Shown: positions 1 through 7,007, counted from the stretch's first letter. The stretch: 7,729 nucleotides of DNA from CANHEE01 sp043777755 (GCA_043777755.1 JAYWHK010000248.1:1-7729), one strand, 5' to 3'. Program-made: numbers and translations. Notes: a model not told the origin generated them from the letters alone.

Positions 1-57
1 TATAAAAATAAAAAATTGATATTTTATTATAAATTAAAATATTATTTTTTAAATTTT

Positions 58-91
58 TTAAAAATGTTCTGTTTTTAGAAAACTGGAACAT
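58..91 (-). terminator. Rho-independent terminator of the ABC ATPase gene
   Basis: Read on the minus strand, a hairpin has outer arms ATGTTC/GAACAT (86-91 with 64-69) and a second paired block GTTTT/AAAAC separated by a small 2x1 internal loop, with a 3-base loop. It is followed by a run of five T (plus-strand A's at 60-64) and more T/A. It lies about 30 bases past the ABC ATPase stop codon, so transcription of that gene probably ends here and does not run on into a permease gene to the left. Confidence 0.65.
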
Positions 92-100
92 CGAGTGTAT

Positions 101-121
101 AAATTTGTGCAATTCGTGTTA
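101..121. repeat. Short degenerate tandem motif in the 3' UTR of the ABC gene
   Basis: Two adjacent 9-base near-copies, ATTTGTGCA (103-111) and ATTCGTGTT (112-120), sit between the ABC stop codon and its terminator. Similar 'cacgaattgcacaaattt'-type strings are remembered as frequent between genes in Bacteroidota, but that is recollection, not a search. It may be chance. Bases 1-57 to the left are almost pure A/T and show nothing else. Confidence 0.25.
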
Positions 122-123
122 GA

Positions 124-996
124 TTAACCAACGGTTTGAATTATCTTTGAGAAGAACACATCTTCGAGATTCGCCTCCGTAGCCACGAAACCATCAGGCT
201 GCGAGTCACTCAGCACATGAATAATAGGTTTTCCCGCCACCAATTTACTTGAAATTACTTGATGATTACTTTGATAAAAATCCATTTCAGATTTATTAAT
301 AGCACGTTCCCAAATCTTACCTTCGAGTTCTGTCAAAGCCGCATCAGGCGCACCAGAAAACAACAATTTACCACCATTGATAATCGCCATATTGGAACAC
401 AACTCCTTGACATCTTGCACGATATGTGTCGAAAGAATCACAATCACATTTTCGCCAATTTCAGAAAGAAGATTATAAAAACGATTGCGTTCGCCAGGGT
501 CAAGACCAGCCGTAGGCTCATCAACGATAATCAATTTCGGACTGCCAATCAACGCCTGAGCAATGCCAAAACGCTGACGCATACCGCCCGAATAACTCGC
601 TACCGCTTTTTTGCGATGTTCAAATAAATTCACACGATGCAATAAAGCTTCGACCAACGCCTTGCGCTCGCCATTGTTCGTAACGCCTTTCAAGATTGCC
701 AAATGATCCAACATTTCCGTTGCCGAAATTCGAGGATAAATCCCGAACTCTTGCGGTAAATAACCCAAAGTTTGACGCACCGCATCTTTATCATTGATGA
801 CATCAATATCGCCCAAGGTAATCGTGCCGCTATCCGCATCTTGCAATGTAGCGATAGTACGCATAAGCGATGATTTTCCTGCGCCATTTGGACCTAAAAG
901 TCCAAACATTCCCGTAGGAATCGTGAGCGTAACATCTTGAAGGGCTTTTGTGCCGTTAGAGTAGGTTTTTGATAAGTTTTGAATGATTAATTCCAT
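124..996 (-). CDS. ABC transporter ATP-binding protein (ABC-2 / drug-export type)
   Basis: This is a cytoplasmic ATPase subunit that would power a membrane permease; the substrate cannot be told from the sequence. All catalytic motifs are present: Walker A GPNGAGKSS (35-43), Q-loop glutamine in YLPQEFG (Q82), signature YSGGMRQR (135-142), Walker B LIIVDEP (155-161) with catalytic E160, D-loop around AGLDP (163-167) and switch histidine H191 in STHI. The C-terminal part ends with NLEDVFF, a tail typical of ATPases paired with ABC-2 type permeases. At 290 residues the length is normal for the family. The ATG at 996-994 is chosen because the Rossmann-like strand MELIIQNLSKTY begins directly there. 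No permease gene lies next to it: a terminator follows and 764 bases without a convincing gene precede. The partner may lie left of the window after a break, or elsewhere. Family assignment is firm, transported substrate unknown. Confidence 0.93.
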   Translation of the reverse strand: MELIIQNLSKTYSNGTKALQDVTLTIPTGMFGLLGPNGAGKSSLMRTIATLQDADSGTITLGDIDVINDKDAVRQTLGYLPQEFGIYPRISATEMLDHLAILKGVTNNGERKALVEALLHRVNLFEHRKKAVASYSGGMRQRFGIAQALIGSPKLIIVDEPTAGLDPGERNRFYNLLSEIGENVIVILSTHIVQDVKELCSNMAIINGGKLLFSGAPDAALTELEGKIWERAINKSEMDFYQSNHQVISSKLVAGKPIIHVLSDSQPDGFVATEANLEDVFFSKIIQTVG

Positions 997-1057
997 AAAA
1001 TTGATTTTTTATTTCAAGTTGTTTTGTTTCAACTACTTATTTTAACTGATTATTTGA

Positions 1058-1089
1058 CAAATATACTTACAATGATGGGAAAAGACGAA
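1058..1089 (-). promoter_or_regulatory. Bacteroidota-type promoter for the ABC ATPase gene
   Basis: On the minus strand TATATTTG (1065-1058) fits the -7 consensus TAnnTTTG exactly. About 20 bases upstream is TTCG (1089-1086), three of four matches to the -33 box TTTG. The box lies about 60 bases before the ABC start codon, leaving a moderate leader. The weak -33 box lowers confidence. Confidence 0.5.
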
Positions 1090-1221
1090 CAATTACACAC
1101 GATTAGTTGTCTGATTTCGGCAAAAGTAGGTATGATTGTGACAAACAAGTAGTTTTTGCCGATGAATCCAAGGAAAACAATTATGAATTTTTTCTTTTTT
1201 ACAAAAAAATTTATAAAATCT

Positions 1222-1244
1222 GAAAAATACCCAAAAAAGGGTAT
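1222..1244 (-). terminator. Terminator-like hairpin on the minus strand
   Basis: A perfect 6-bp stem ATACCC/GGGTAT (1227-1232 with 1239-1244) encloses a six-base loop. On the minus strand it is followed directly by TTTTT (plus-strand A's 1222-1226). It lies upstream of the ABC promoter, so it would end transcription arriving from further right and insulate the ABC gene. The stem is short and only half GC; chance is possible in such AT-rich DNA. Confidence 0.4.
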
Positions 1245-1510
1245 ATGTATTATGATTTTTTGGAATGTGATTTGAATATATTAAACAAAACGAACATATT
1301 TTATTTTTAGAGAACACATATTCAGCGTAAGGGTAACTATTATTAAAGTCAGAAGTAAATTAAGATAAAATTTCAAGTTGATGAAATTTTAATAATTTCT
1401 TTTAGACTTAGAGCAAACTTTCTCCGCAAGCATTACACACCATTTTTTTTCACAACCATTATTATCACATTTTGTGAGTAAGTAGGTTTGTGCCATAAGG
1501 ATTTTTTATT

Positions 1511-1580
1511 CTTTTGAAACAAATCAAGGCTGCTTCCAACTTACACTAAATTCTTCTTTTTGTCTTGACAAAAACGAGAA
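1511..1580. repeat. Possible dispersed intergenic repeat with dyad symmetry
   Basis: The stretch contains GAAACAAATCAAGGC (near 1516-1530) and, about 30 bases on, GTCTTGACAAAAACG (1562-1576). Both centre on TCAAG/CTTGA, making a loose inverted pair. The right part is itself a hairpin, TTTTTGTC/GACAAAAA (1557-1564 with 1567-1574). Strings of this kind (CAAGGC and GTCTTGA near A/T runs) are remembered as common between genes in Bacteroidota genomes. Only the dyad is seen here; multiplicity cannot be shown from one window. Confidence 0.3.
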
Positions 1581-1616
1581 CAATCACTTTGTGTCATCTT
1601 TTTGTATTTGTTTGGT

Positions 1617-1624
1617 CAAATATA
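1617..1624 (-). promoter_or_regulatory. Isolated -7-like box TATATTTG (minus strand)
   Basis: The minus strand reads TATATTTG (1624-1617), an exact match to the Bacteroidota -7 consensus, but no TTTG lies at the expected 19-20 bases upstream. If active it would drive a transcript of about 370 bases leftward to the hairpin at 1222-1244, containing only very short reading frames. It may be fortuitous. Confidence 0.25.
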
Positions 1625-1760
1625 GATGTGGCGGAGCTGCGGAAAAAATTCAACATTGGTTATTCATTTTAAATATCATATTAATCATCATCATCATTCA
1701 AAAGTAAAGAAGAATAGGACATCAAACTATTTTCACTTGCTTTATTAATCATTTATTATC

Positions 1761-4700
1761 ATGAGCAAACTTAATTTTTTTCAAAAATCATTAAAAAAAC
1801 TAAGTATAGGAATTTTATTCTTATGCAGTTTAAATGTTGCTTTACAAGCACAATGTACTTTAACAGCGTACAACTCAAATCCTTTAAGTATTGTCGTTAA
1901 TCCTGGCTGTAATGTCAATTTCCTTTCACCGTATAGCTTTTTACAGAGCTTAGACGCCAGCTGTGCAGCAGGTGTTGGTACGACATTTAACCTAAAAATA
2001 TACGATGCAGCTGGCGTTACGCCTGTTTATGACAATGACAATGCTGGCGGAAACAATGGTGTTTTCCCAAGTATCAATGTCGCTGCATTGAATCTGGGTG
2101 GTCAAGCACGCAAAGTGCGCATTACTCGAAATCCAGGCAATTACTTTACCGAATTGAACATTCAATTTGTAATGCCCATTATGTGTCCGCCTGCGGCAAC
2201 CGTAAATGTAAACGACGATATTAATATACCAAGTGCAAATCCTGCATTGATGCCTGTAAATGTATCTGGTTGTGGCATTCCGTTGAACAATCTCTGTATT
2301 GTGTTGCCGAATGTAACGACCTTGACTTGTGCCGATGTGAATGGTTATCAACGCATCAATAGAACTATAAAATCAAGCGACAATTCTACAACAGCGTGTT
2401 CTCAAACGATTTATATTAGAAAAATTGACATTACACAAATTACTGCACCTGCGAATTATACAGATGCTACAAACAAAGGTTGTACTTTTTCAACTGCTGA
2501 CAGACACCCGAACAATACAAAATTCCCTGTTTTGAACAGCAATGGAAGGGAATTAGCCTTGGCAACTGCCCAAGCTGGAACGCCATATACATTGAGTAAC
2601 GTAAGAGTAACTTATACTGACGCACTACAAACACCTGCTTGTGGCGGAGAACTTTTTATCAGAAGAACTTGGACAATTGAAGATGTTTGTGGTGCAAGTC
2701 CAAACCGTGTTTTTTTACAAGATATAAAATCACAAGAAAATATTGCACCAACGATTCAGCCAATTTCGGCAGTTACAGTGAATGCTGCCCCTGCGCCTTA
2801 TGCAAGTTGTGCAGCAACGAATTTTAAAATTCCAACAGCGATCGTTGCTGATAATTGTACTTCAAATCCTACGATTGCCGTAACAATTTCAAACGGAGGT
2901 TTTTCTCTGAACACAACAAATGGCGCAACAATCGCAAGTTTAGCAAGTGGAACGTACAACATAAGATACACTGTATCAGATGCTTGTGGTGTAAATACTG
3001 TTTTGAATGTTCCTTTGACGATTGTAGATGCAACTGCGCCTGCCATTGTTTGTAGTGCAAAAATGATTGCCTTAAACAATCTCGGTACAGCTTCAACCAA
3101 CGCTACAACTTTTGTTGATTACATCAACGATAACTGTTCCGTAACACTGTCTTCTGTTCAAGTAAAAAGAATGGCTGATGTGAATTTTGGTGCAACACTA
3201 AACGTAACTTGTGCAGACATTGGAACGCCAATTATGGTACAATTAAGAGTAACTGACTTGGCTGGAAACCATAATTTTTGTATGACAATGGCAGAAGTTC
3301 AAGATAAATTAGCTCCTTCTTTTGTCAATTTAGCAGATACGATTGTGAATTGCCCAGTGGATACGAGTTTTTTAAAATCGTTGAATCCTGTCGTGAGCGA
3401 TGGTTGTTCTTTTACTTTGAAAAAAAATATCAAAGATTACAATGTTACAAACTGCCAAACAGGAACTTTTAAGATTTGCTATACTGCAACTGATGCAAGT
3501 GGACATTCTTCTACCATTACAAGAAATATTACAGTCGTGAATCCAAATCCTTTCACAGCTGCAATGATTACTCGTCCAAAAGACATTACAATTAAGAATT
3601 TTAATGGAAATATTGCTTTACTTGATGCTGAAAAATTAGATACTGGCTCTTTCGCTCCTGCACGTCCAAAATGGACTTATACAGGTTGTGATTTGGTTGG
3701 ATTGAGTAAAAACGACGATGTGTATAAAGTAAATGGTTCTGATTGTTGTTTCAAAATTGTTCGTACTTGGAAAATTGCCAACTGCTGTATGATGGATCCT
3801 TTAATTGGCAGACCAAAAGAACTTGCTACATTCGTACAAGTCATAAAAATTGAAGATACGTTGCCGCCCGAAATTAAAGGTGTTCCAGCTGATGTAACGA
3901 TGAATACTGTCAATTGCCTTGCGAATTTTACGTTGCCAAAACCAACAGCAATCAATGATTGTGCATCGAATTTGCCAGTAAGTATTGTTACAACAACGAC
4001 AACAATGCCTGGGAAAAGTGCTTCTGACCCTTTTATTTTTAACAATGTTCCAAAAGGTGTTTATACTGTAACATACAGAGCAACAGACGATTGTGGAAAT
4101 GTTGGTACAACAAGTATTCAAGTAACAGTGAAAGATATGACCAAGCCAACTGCAATTGCAAAGCATGGCATTGCCGCTAATCTTGATGCAAATGGCGAAT
4201 TGATGATTAAAGCAAGTCTTTTCAATCAAGGAAGCAAAGACAACTGTACAGCTGATAATAAGCTGATTTATACTTTTTCTCAAAATCCTGCGGACTCCAC
4301 CATCATGTTTGACTGCAATACTTTCAAACCGATGTGTGACAGCACGACTATTGCCGTTGCGATTCGCCTTTGGGTACATGACGAAGCTGGAAACTGGGAT
4401 TTTGTAGATACTTATATTGCGATTTCTAAAAACAATACGCCTTGTACTTGCTTTAAAAACATCGCTGGTGCAATCCAAACAGTCAAAGGTGACAATGTAC
4501 AAGATGTATTGATAAGTATTGTTAGCAATGGCATTTCCATCATAAAACCTGTGACTACTGGCATCAATGGCTCATTTTCTGTGCCACCTGTTTCTGGAAA
4601 TGTAACGTACAATATTTTACCTAAAAAAGACAAAGAAGCAAGCAATGGCGTAACGACTGCTGACTTGGTAATGATGAGCAAACATATTTTGGGGCAACAA

Positions 4701-5711
4701 CTTCTGACTTCACCTTATCAATGGATTGCTGCTGATGTGAACAAATCTGGAAAAATCACAACCGCTGATGTTGTAGAATTGCGTAAATTAATTTTGGGAT
4801 TAAATACCATGTTTAACAACAATCAATCGTGGAGATTTATTGATAAATCGTACCAATTCGTCAATACTGCAAATCCGTTGAGCGAAGTTTTTCCTGAAAA
4901 TAAAATCTTGAAAAACGCAAATGAAAAAGCTGACTTCTTAGCCGTGAAAATCGGTGACGTGAATGCTTCTGCAAAAGCAAACAGCTCTGCAACAGGCGAA
5001 GCAGGCACAAGAAGTGGCGATGCGCTTACTTTAATCGTAAATGATTTGAAAATTGAAAAAAATCAAACTTATACCATTCCTGTAAAAGTAAAAAGTTTGG
5101 AAGACATTGCAGCATACCAATTTACCTTGAATTTTGACCAAGATGCTTTGGAATTTATAGACGTAAAAGATGAAAACAATGGCGCAGATGCTGCCTTTGG
5201 TTTGACGCATCTTTCAGAAGGTATCGTAACAACGAGTTGGATGAATCCTACAATCATTGCTTTCAAACCAATGGAAAAAGTGTTTACTTTGATTTTTAAA
5301 GGAAAAAAGAATGAAAAATTATCTAATTTGTTAAAAATAAGTTCTGATTTTACCTTAGCGGAAGCCTATCGTCACGATGGCGAAGCGATGGCGATTAACC
5401 TCGAATTTGCAAGCAATAAAACGGACAAATTCAATACACAAATTAGTACCGTTACGGAGTTTGAGTTGTATCAAAATCAACCCAATCCGTTCAGAAATAA
5501 CACCGTAGTAAGTTTCAATTTACCACAAGCAAGCAACGCCATATTGAGCATTTATGACCAAACAGGACGTTTGCTTAAAAAAATCAATGCTGACTTTGAA
5601 AAAGGTAAAAATGAAATAAAAGTAAATGATTTGGGCGCATCAGGCTTGTTGTTCTACCGTTTGGACACGCCTGACCACTCTGCTACTCGTAAAATGTTGA
5701 TGATAGATTAG
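1761..5711 (+). CDS. Large T9SS-exported surface protein with HYR-like repeats, dockerin and cohesin domains
   Basis: This is a 1316-residue exported protein, probably cell-surface or matrix associated; no enzyme domain is recognised, so an adhesive or structural role is inferred. Order seen: Sec signal peptide (1-30: basic FFQKSLKK, hydrophobic IGILFLC, cut after ALQA); a cysteine-rich N-terminal region (about 31-325); several Ig/HYR-like modules (about 330-426, 427-515, 519-600, 697-795) marked by DNC, DACG, DATAPAIVC and DDCGN; a carboxypeptidase-regulatory/CnaB-like module (about 899-960); a dockerin-like pair (NGVTTADLVMMSKHILG near 962-978 and ADVNKSGKITTADVV near 991-1005, followed by KLILG); a cohesin-like beta domain (about 1088-1216, with YQFTLNFDQDALEF); and a T9SS type A sorting domain (about 1231-1316, with LYQNQPNPF and GLLFYRLDT). 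The many cysteines suggest disulfides formed after export. It stands alone between an empty region and a strong terminator. The start at 1761 is supported by the signal peptide. Confidence 0.92.
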   Translation: MSKLNFFQKSLKKLSIGILFLCSLNVALQAQCTLTAYNSNPLSIVVNPGCNVNFLSPYSFLQSLDASCAAGVGTTFNLKIYDAAGVTPVYDNDNAGGNNGVFPSINVAALNLGGQARKVRITRNPGNYFTELNIQFVMPIMCPPAATVNVNDDINIPSANPALMPVNVSGCGIPLNNLCIVLPNVTTLTCADVNGYQRINRTIKSSDNSTTACSQTIYIRKIDITQITAPANYTDATNKGCTFSTADRHPNNTKFPVLNSNGRELALATAQAGTPYTLSNVRVTYTDALQTPACGGELFIRRTWTIEDVCGASPNRVFLQDIKSQENIAPTIQPISAVTVNAAPAPYASCAATNFKIPTAIVADNCTSNPTIAVTISNGGFSLNTTNGATIASLASGTYNIRYTVSDACGVNTVLNVPLTIVDATAPAIVCSAKMIALNNLGTASTNATTFVDYINDNCSVTLSSVQVKRMADVNFGATLNVTCADIGTPIMVQLRVTDLAGNHNFCMTMAEVQDKLAPSFVNLADTIVNCPVDTSFLKSLNPVVSDGCSFTLKKNIKDYNVTNCQTGTFKICYTATDASGHSSTITRNITVVNPNPFTAAMITRPKDITIKNFNGNIALLDAEKLDTGSFAPARPKWTYTGCDLVGLSKNDDVYKVNGSDCCFKIVRTWKIANCCMMDPLIGRPKELATFVQVIKIEDTLPPEIKGVPADVTMNTVNCLANFTLPKPTAINDCASNLPVSIVTTTTTMPGKSASDPFIFNNVPKGVYTVTYRATDDCGNVGTTSIQVTVKDMTKPTAIAKHGIAANLDANGELMIKASLFNQGSKDNCTADNKLIYTFSQNPADSTIMFDCNTFKPMCDSTTIAVAIRLWVHDEAGNWDFVDTYIAISKNNTPCTCFKNIAGAIQTVKGDNVQDVLISIVSNGISIIKPVTTGINGSFSVPPVSGNVTYNILPKKDKEASNGVTTADLVMMSKHILGQQLLTSPYQWIAADVNKSGKITTADVVELRKLILGLNTMFNNNQSWRFIDKSYQFVNTANPLSEVFPENKILKNANEKADFLAVKIGDVNASAKANSSATGEAGTRSGDALTLIVNDLKIEKNQTYTIPVKVKSLEDIAAYQFTLNFDQDALEFIDVKDENNGADAAFGLTHLSEGIVTTSWMNPTIIAFKPMEKVFTLIFKGKKNEKLSNLLKISSDFTLAEAYRHDGEAMAINLEFASNKTDKFNTQISTVTEFELYQNQPNPFRNNTVVSFNLPQASNAILSIYDQTGRLLKKINADFEKGKNEIKVNDLGASGLLFYRLDTPDHSATRKMLMID

Positions 5712-5724
5712 AATGATAGAAAAC

Positions 5725-5766
5725 AAAAAAAGCCTCTACTTCTGTTTGGAAGTGGAGGTTTTTTTT
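5725..5766. terminator. Strong bidirectional terminator between convergent genes
   Basis: A 10-bp stem, CCTCTACTTC (5733-5742) with GAAGTGGAGG (5749-5758), contains one G-T pair and a 6-base loop. It is extended by A/T pairing, with eight T's on the right (5759-5766) and seven A's on the left (5725-5731). It therefore works on both strands: for the secreted-protein gene, whose stop is about 14 bases before it, and for xisI on the minus strand, whose stop is about 20 bases away. Confidence 0.88.
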
Positions 5767-5786
5767 GCTTTTTTAAAATAATAAAT

Positions 5787-6122
5787 CTAAGCCATAGCAT
5801 AGCCCGAATACTCTCGGGCATAATTAGGAAGAAATGCAAGTACTATGTCTGTTTTTGAAACGCCTTGCTCCAATAGTTCTTCGCCGACATCTGTTGAACT
5901 ATGGTTTTCTAAGATGTAGATTTTTCCAGTCGGCTTAATATGAAAGTGCATAAACACTTTCAAAGCGTGTTTTTCTTTTGCGCCCCAACCTTCTATCAAT
6001 ATTTGGTAATGATGATTTTCTTTATCTATAATTACATAACAATCAGGGTCTTGTAAAGTTACAGGACGTTGTGCATAGATAATATCAAGTATAGCTTTTT
6101 CGTGTTTTTTTATTTTTTCCAT
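5787..6122 (-). CDS. xisI: XisI family protein (fdxN element excision controlling factor-like)
   Basis: The 111 residues match the usual length of the family. Conserved features recognised: YQILIEGW (near 38-45), the MHFHIKPTGKIYI strand pair, the VGEELLEQGVSKTDIVLAF block and the C-terminal REYSGYAMA, which parallels the family ending R-x-Y-T-G-F-A-V-A. In Anabaena, XisH and XisI are needed with the recombinase XisF for excision of the fdxN element; the biochemical role of XisI is unclear. Here no recombinase or nitrogenase gene is present, so that role cannot simply be transferred. Its ATG lies inside the end of xisH (13-base overlap), implying translational coupling and a joint function. 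It is the last gene of the pair, ending at a shared bidirectional terminator. Confidence 0.9.
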   Translation of the reverse strand: MEKIKKHEKAILDIIYAQRPVTLQDPDCYVIIDKENHHYQILIEGWGAKEKHALKVFMHFHIKPTGKIYILENHSSTDVGEELLEQGVSKTDIVLAFLPNYAREYSGYAMA

Positions 6123-6529
6123 GATAGAATAGTTTCGGTGTTTTTATCAAAAACAATAATATTCAAACAATATTCTTCCATAATACTCAAAATAAACGGG
6201 TAATCCTCTAAACGTTCCTCCGCATATAATGGAATAGCTAAAAACAATACTCTTTCTGGGTCGAAACGTCTTAGAACAGAAATATAAGTCAAGTATTGTC
6301 CTAAAATGCTATGAAATTCATGTGTTAATGAAGGTTTTGTAAACGTTTTGACCTCTACGGCAATTTTTTCATTGGCTCGTTCTGCACCAATAATTTTTTC
6401 TGCACCCAAATCAATTTCATAATCTATTTTTTCTTCCTTGTGGAAAACACTATAAGGGTCGTGTGTGACAGTCCAACCGTCTTTTTCTAACGCTCGTTTT
6501 ACCGTATCGTGAAATATATCTTTCGCCAT
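6110..6529 (-). CDS. xisH: XisH family protein, PD-(D/E)XK nuclease-like
   Basis: The 139 residues are a full-length family match: AKDIFHDTVKRALEKDGW at the start, IDLGAEKIIGAERANEKIAVEVKTF (35-63, here quoted only as key pieces D40 and E59-V-K61), LGQYLTY (76-82) and a C-terminal ILSWKK. The D40 ... E59-x-K61 ... Q78xxxY pattern is the classic arrangement of the PD-(D/E)XK nuclease fold, so the active-site residues appear intact. A DNA-cleaving or DNA-binding role is inferred, not shown. In cyanobacteria XisH acts with XisI in fdxN element excision, yet the pair is also widespread without such elements. It is first in a two-gene operon with a near-consensus promoter directly upstream and an A-rich, non-Shine-Dalgarno start region. 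The ATG at 6529 is chosen because the conserved MAKDIFHD begins there. Confidence 0.92.
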   Translation of the reverse strand: MAKDIFHDTVKRALEKDGWTVTHDPYSVFHKEEKIDYEIDLGAEKIIGAERANEKIAVEVKTFTKPSLTHEFHSILGQYLTYISVLRRFDPERVLFLAIPLYAEERLEDYPFILSIMEEYCLNIIVFDKNTETILSWKK

Positions 6530-6544
6530 CTTTTTATTTTACCA

Positions 6545-6575
6545 CAAATATACACCTTTTTTTCTTTTTTACAAA
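6545..6575 (-). promoter_or_regulatory. Consensus Bacteroidota promoter of xisHI
   Basis: On the minus strand TTTG (6575-6572) is followed after exactly 19 bases by TATATTTG (6552-6545), a full match to TTTG-N19-TAnnTTTG. The -7 box ends about 15 bases before the xisH ATG, so the leader should be only around ten bases. The -33 box is formed by the edge of the T-run of the upstream terminator. Confidence 0.8.
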
Positions 6576-6620
6576 AAAACACCGCTACAAAGCGGTGGGC
6601 GGTGTAGTGGTGTTTTTTTT
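6573..6620. terminator. Terminator after the antitoxin gene, with two alternative hairpins
   Basis: On the minus strand a perfect 7-bp stem CACCGCT/AGCGGTG with a 4-base loop (6580-6597) is followed by seven T's (plus-strand A's 6573-6579): a classical terminator for the toxin-antitoxin operon. A longer alternative pairs 6573-6589 with 6603-6620 (ACACCGCTAC with GTAGTGGTGT plus flanking A/T). On the plus strand this long form has a G-T pair and eight trailing T's; on the minus strand the same position is an A-C mismatch. The element starts a few bases from the antitoxin stop codon. Confidence 0.82.
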
Positions 6621-6623
6621 GTA

Positions 6624-7007
6624 TTAAGCCATTATTTTTTCTCTTATAAATTGGTTAATTGGAGAAACAATTGCATCCTGTGAACTAACCATAATACATT
6701 CTATTTGTGTTGGTTTTTCTTTTGCCTCTGTTTGCATAAAATCTACGCCTAAGATATACTCCAAATCCGACAAAGTATCTATCGTCAAATTTTGCGTGCC
6801 ACTAAGATACCTACTTACAATACTTGGCGATTTTTTTAACTTTTCAGCCAATTGTTTCTTAGTTATTTTTTTTAATTCCATAGCATCTTGAATAAGTGCT
6901 GCCATCAACATACGGTTTTTGGTGCGGCAAGTCTCCATTGGGTCTGCTTTACTGAGTAACGATTGCATAATATTACTCTCTATTTTTTTAGGTCTATTTT
7001 CTTGCAT
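6624..7007 (-). CDS. XRE-family HTH antitoxin (HigA-like)
   Basis: The 127-residue protein contains a Cro/C1-type helix-turn-helix at about 42-92: KKITKKQLAEKLKKSPSIV (helices 2-3), the turn SRYLSGTQNLTIDTL and the closing helix LEYILGVDF. The N-terminal 40 residues are a helical extension that includes AALIQDAMELKK, and the C-terminal tail after about 95 is probably flexible or toxin-binding. It starts 9 bases after the stop of the putative toxin gene, giving the toxin-first order typical of higBA-type modules. The predicted job is to neutralise the toxin and repress the operon, most likely at the palindrome 7541-7566. The fold is clear; antitoxin function is inferred from the neighbour. Internal ATG codons at residues 14 and 23 are possible alternative starts. 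Confidence 0.85.
   Translation of the reverse strand: MQENRPKKIESNIMQSLLSKADPMETCRTKNRMLMAALIQDAMELKKITKKQLAEKLKKSPSIVSRYLSGTQNLTIDTLSDLEYILGVDFMQTEAKEKPTQIECIMVSSQDAIVSPINQFIREKIMA

Larger units (their letters stand above)
997..1760. other. 764-base AT-rich intergenic region without a convincing gene
   Basis: This region separates the divergent ABC ATPase gene (minus) and the large secreted-protein gene (plus). It holds the ABC promoter, a minus-strand terminator-like hairpin (1222-1244), a dyad with a TTTTTGTC/GACAAAAA hairpin (1557-1574), another TATATTTG box (1624-1617, minus) and a short ATC microrepeat (1684-1697). Reading frames here are short and of improbable composition. No clear TAnnTTTG box was found on the plus strand before the secreted-protein gene, so its promoter is undetermined. 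No start-proximal Shine-Dalgarno is visible either, which is usual for Bacteroidota. Confidence 0.6.

Noticed and set aside
259..627. 122-codon plus-strand open frame opposite the ABC ATPase
   Set aside because: Antisense to a gene with all ABC motifs intact; no domain or start signal of its own.
1093..1317. 74-codon open frame on the minus strand in the intergenic region
   Set aside because: Composition is dominated by Phe, Cys, Asn and Lys as expected from translating AT-rich DNA. It runs through a terminator-like hairpin and across the ABC -33 region, and no family is recognised.
1684..1697. ATC microrepeat upstream of the secreted-protein gene
   Set aside because: Only four to five units, non-coding; it could vary in length but nothing ties it to regulation of the gene.
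3801..4502. 233-codon open frame on the minus strand
   Set aside because: It lies wholly inside the secreted-protein gene, is rich in Cys, Ile and Asn in an unnatural pattern, and has no recognisable domain; it is a shadow of the real frame.
1761..5711. Repeated HYR-like segments as DNA-level repeats
   Set aside because: The modules are similar only at protein level (spaced Cys, Asp, Gly); no long near-identical nucleotide repeats were seen, so no recent tandem duplication is claimed.
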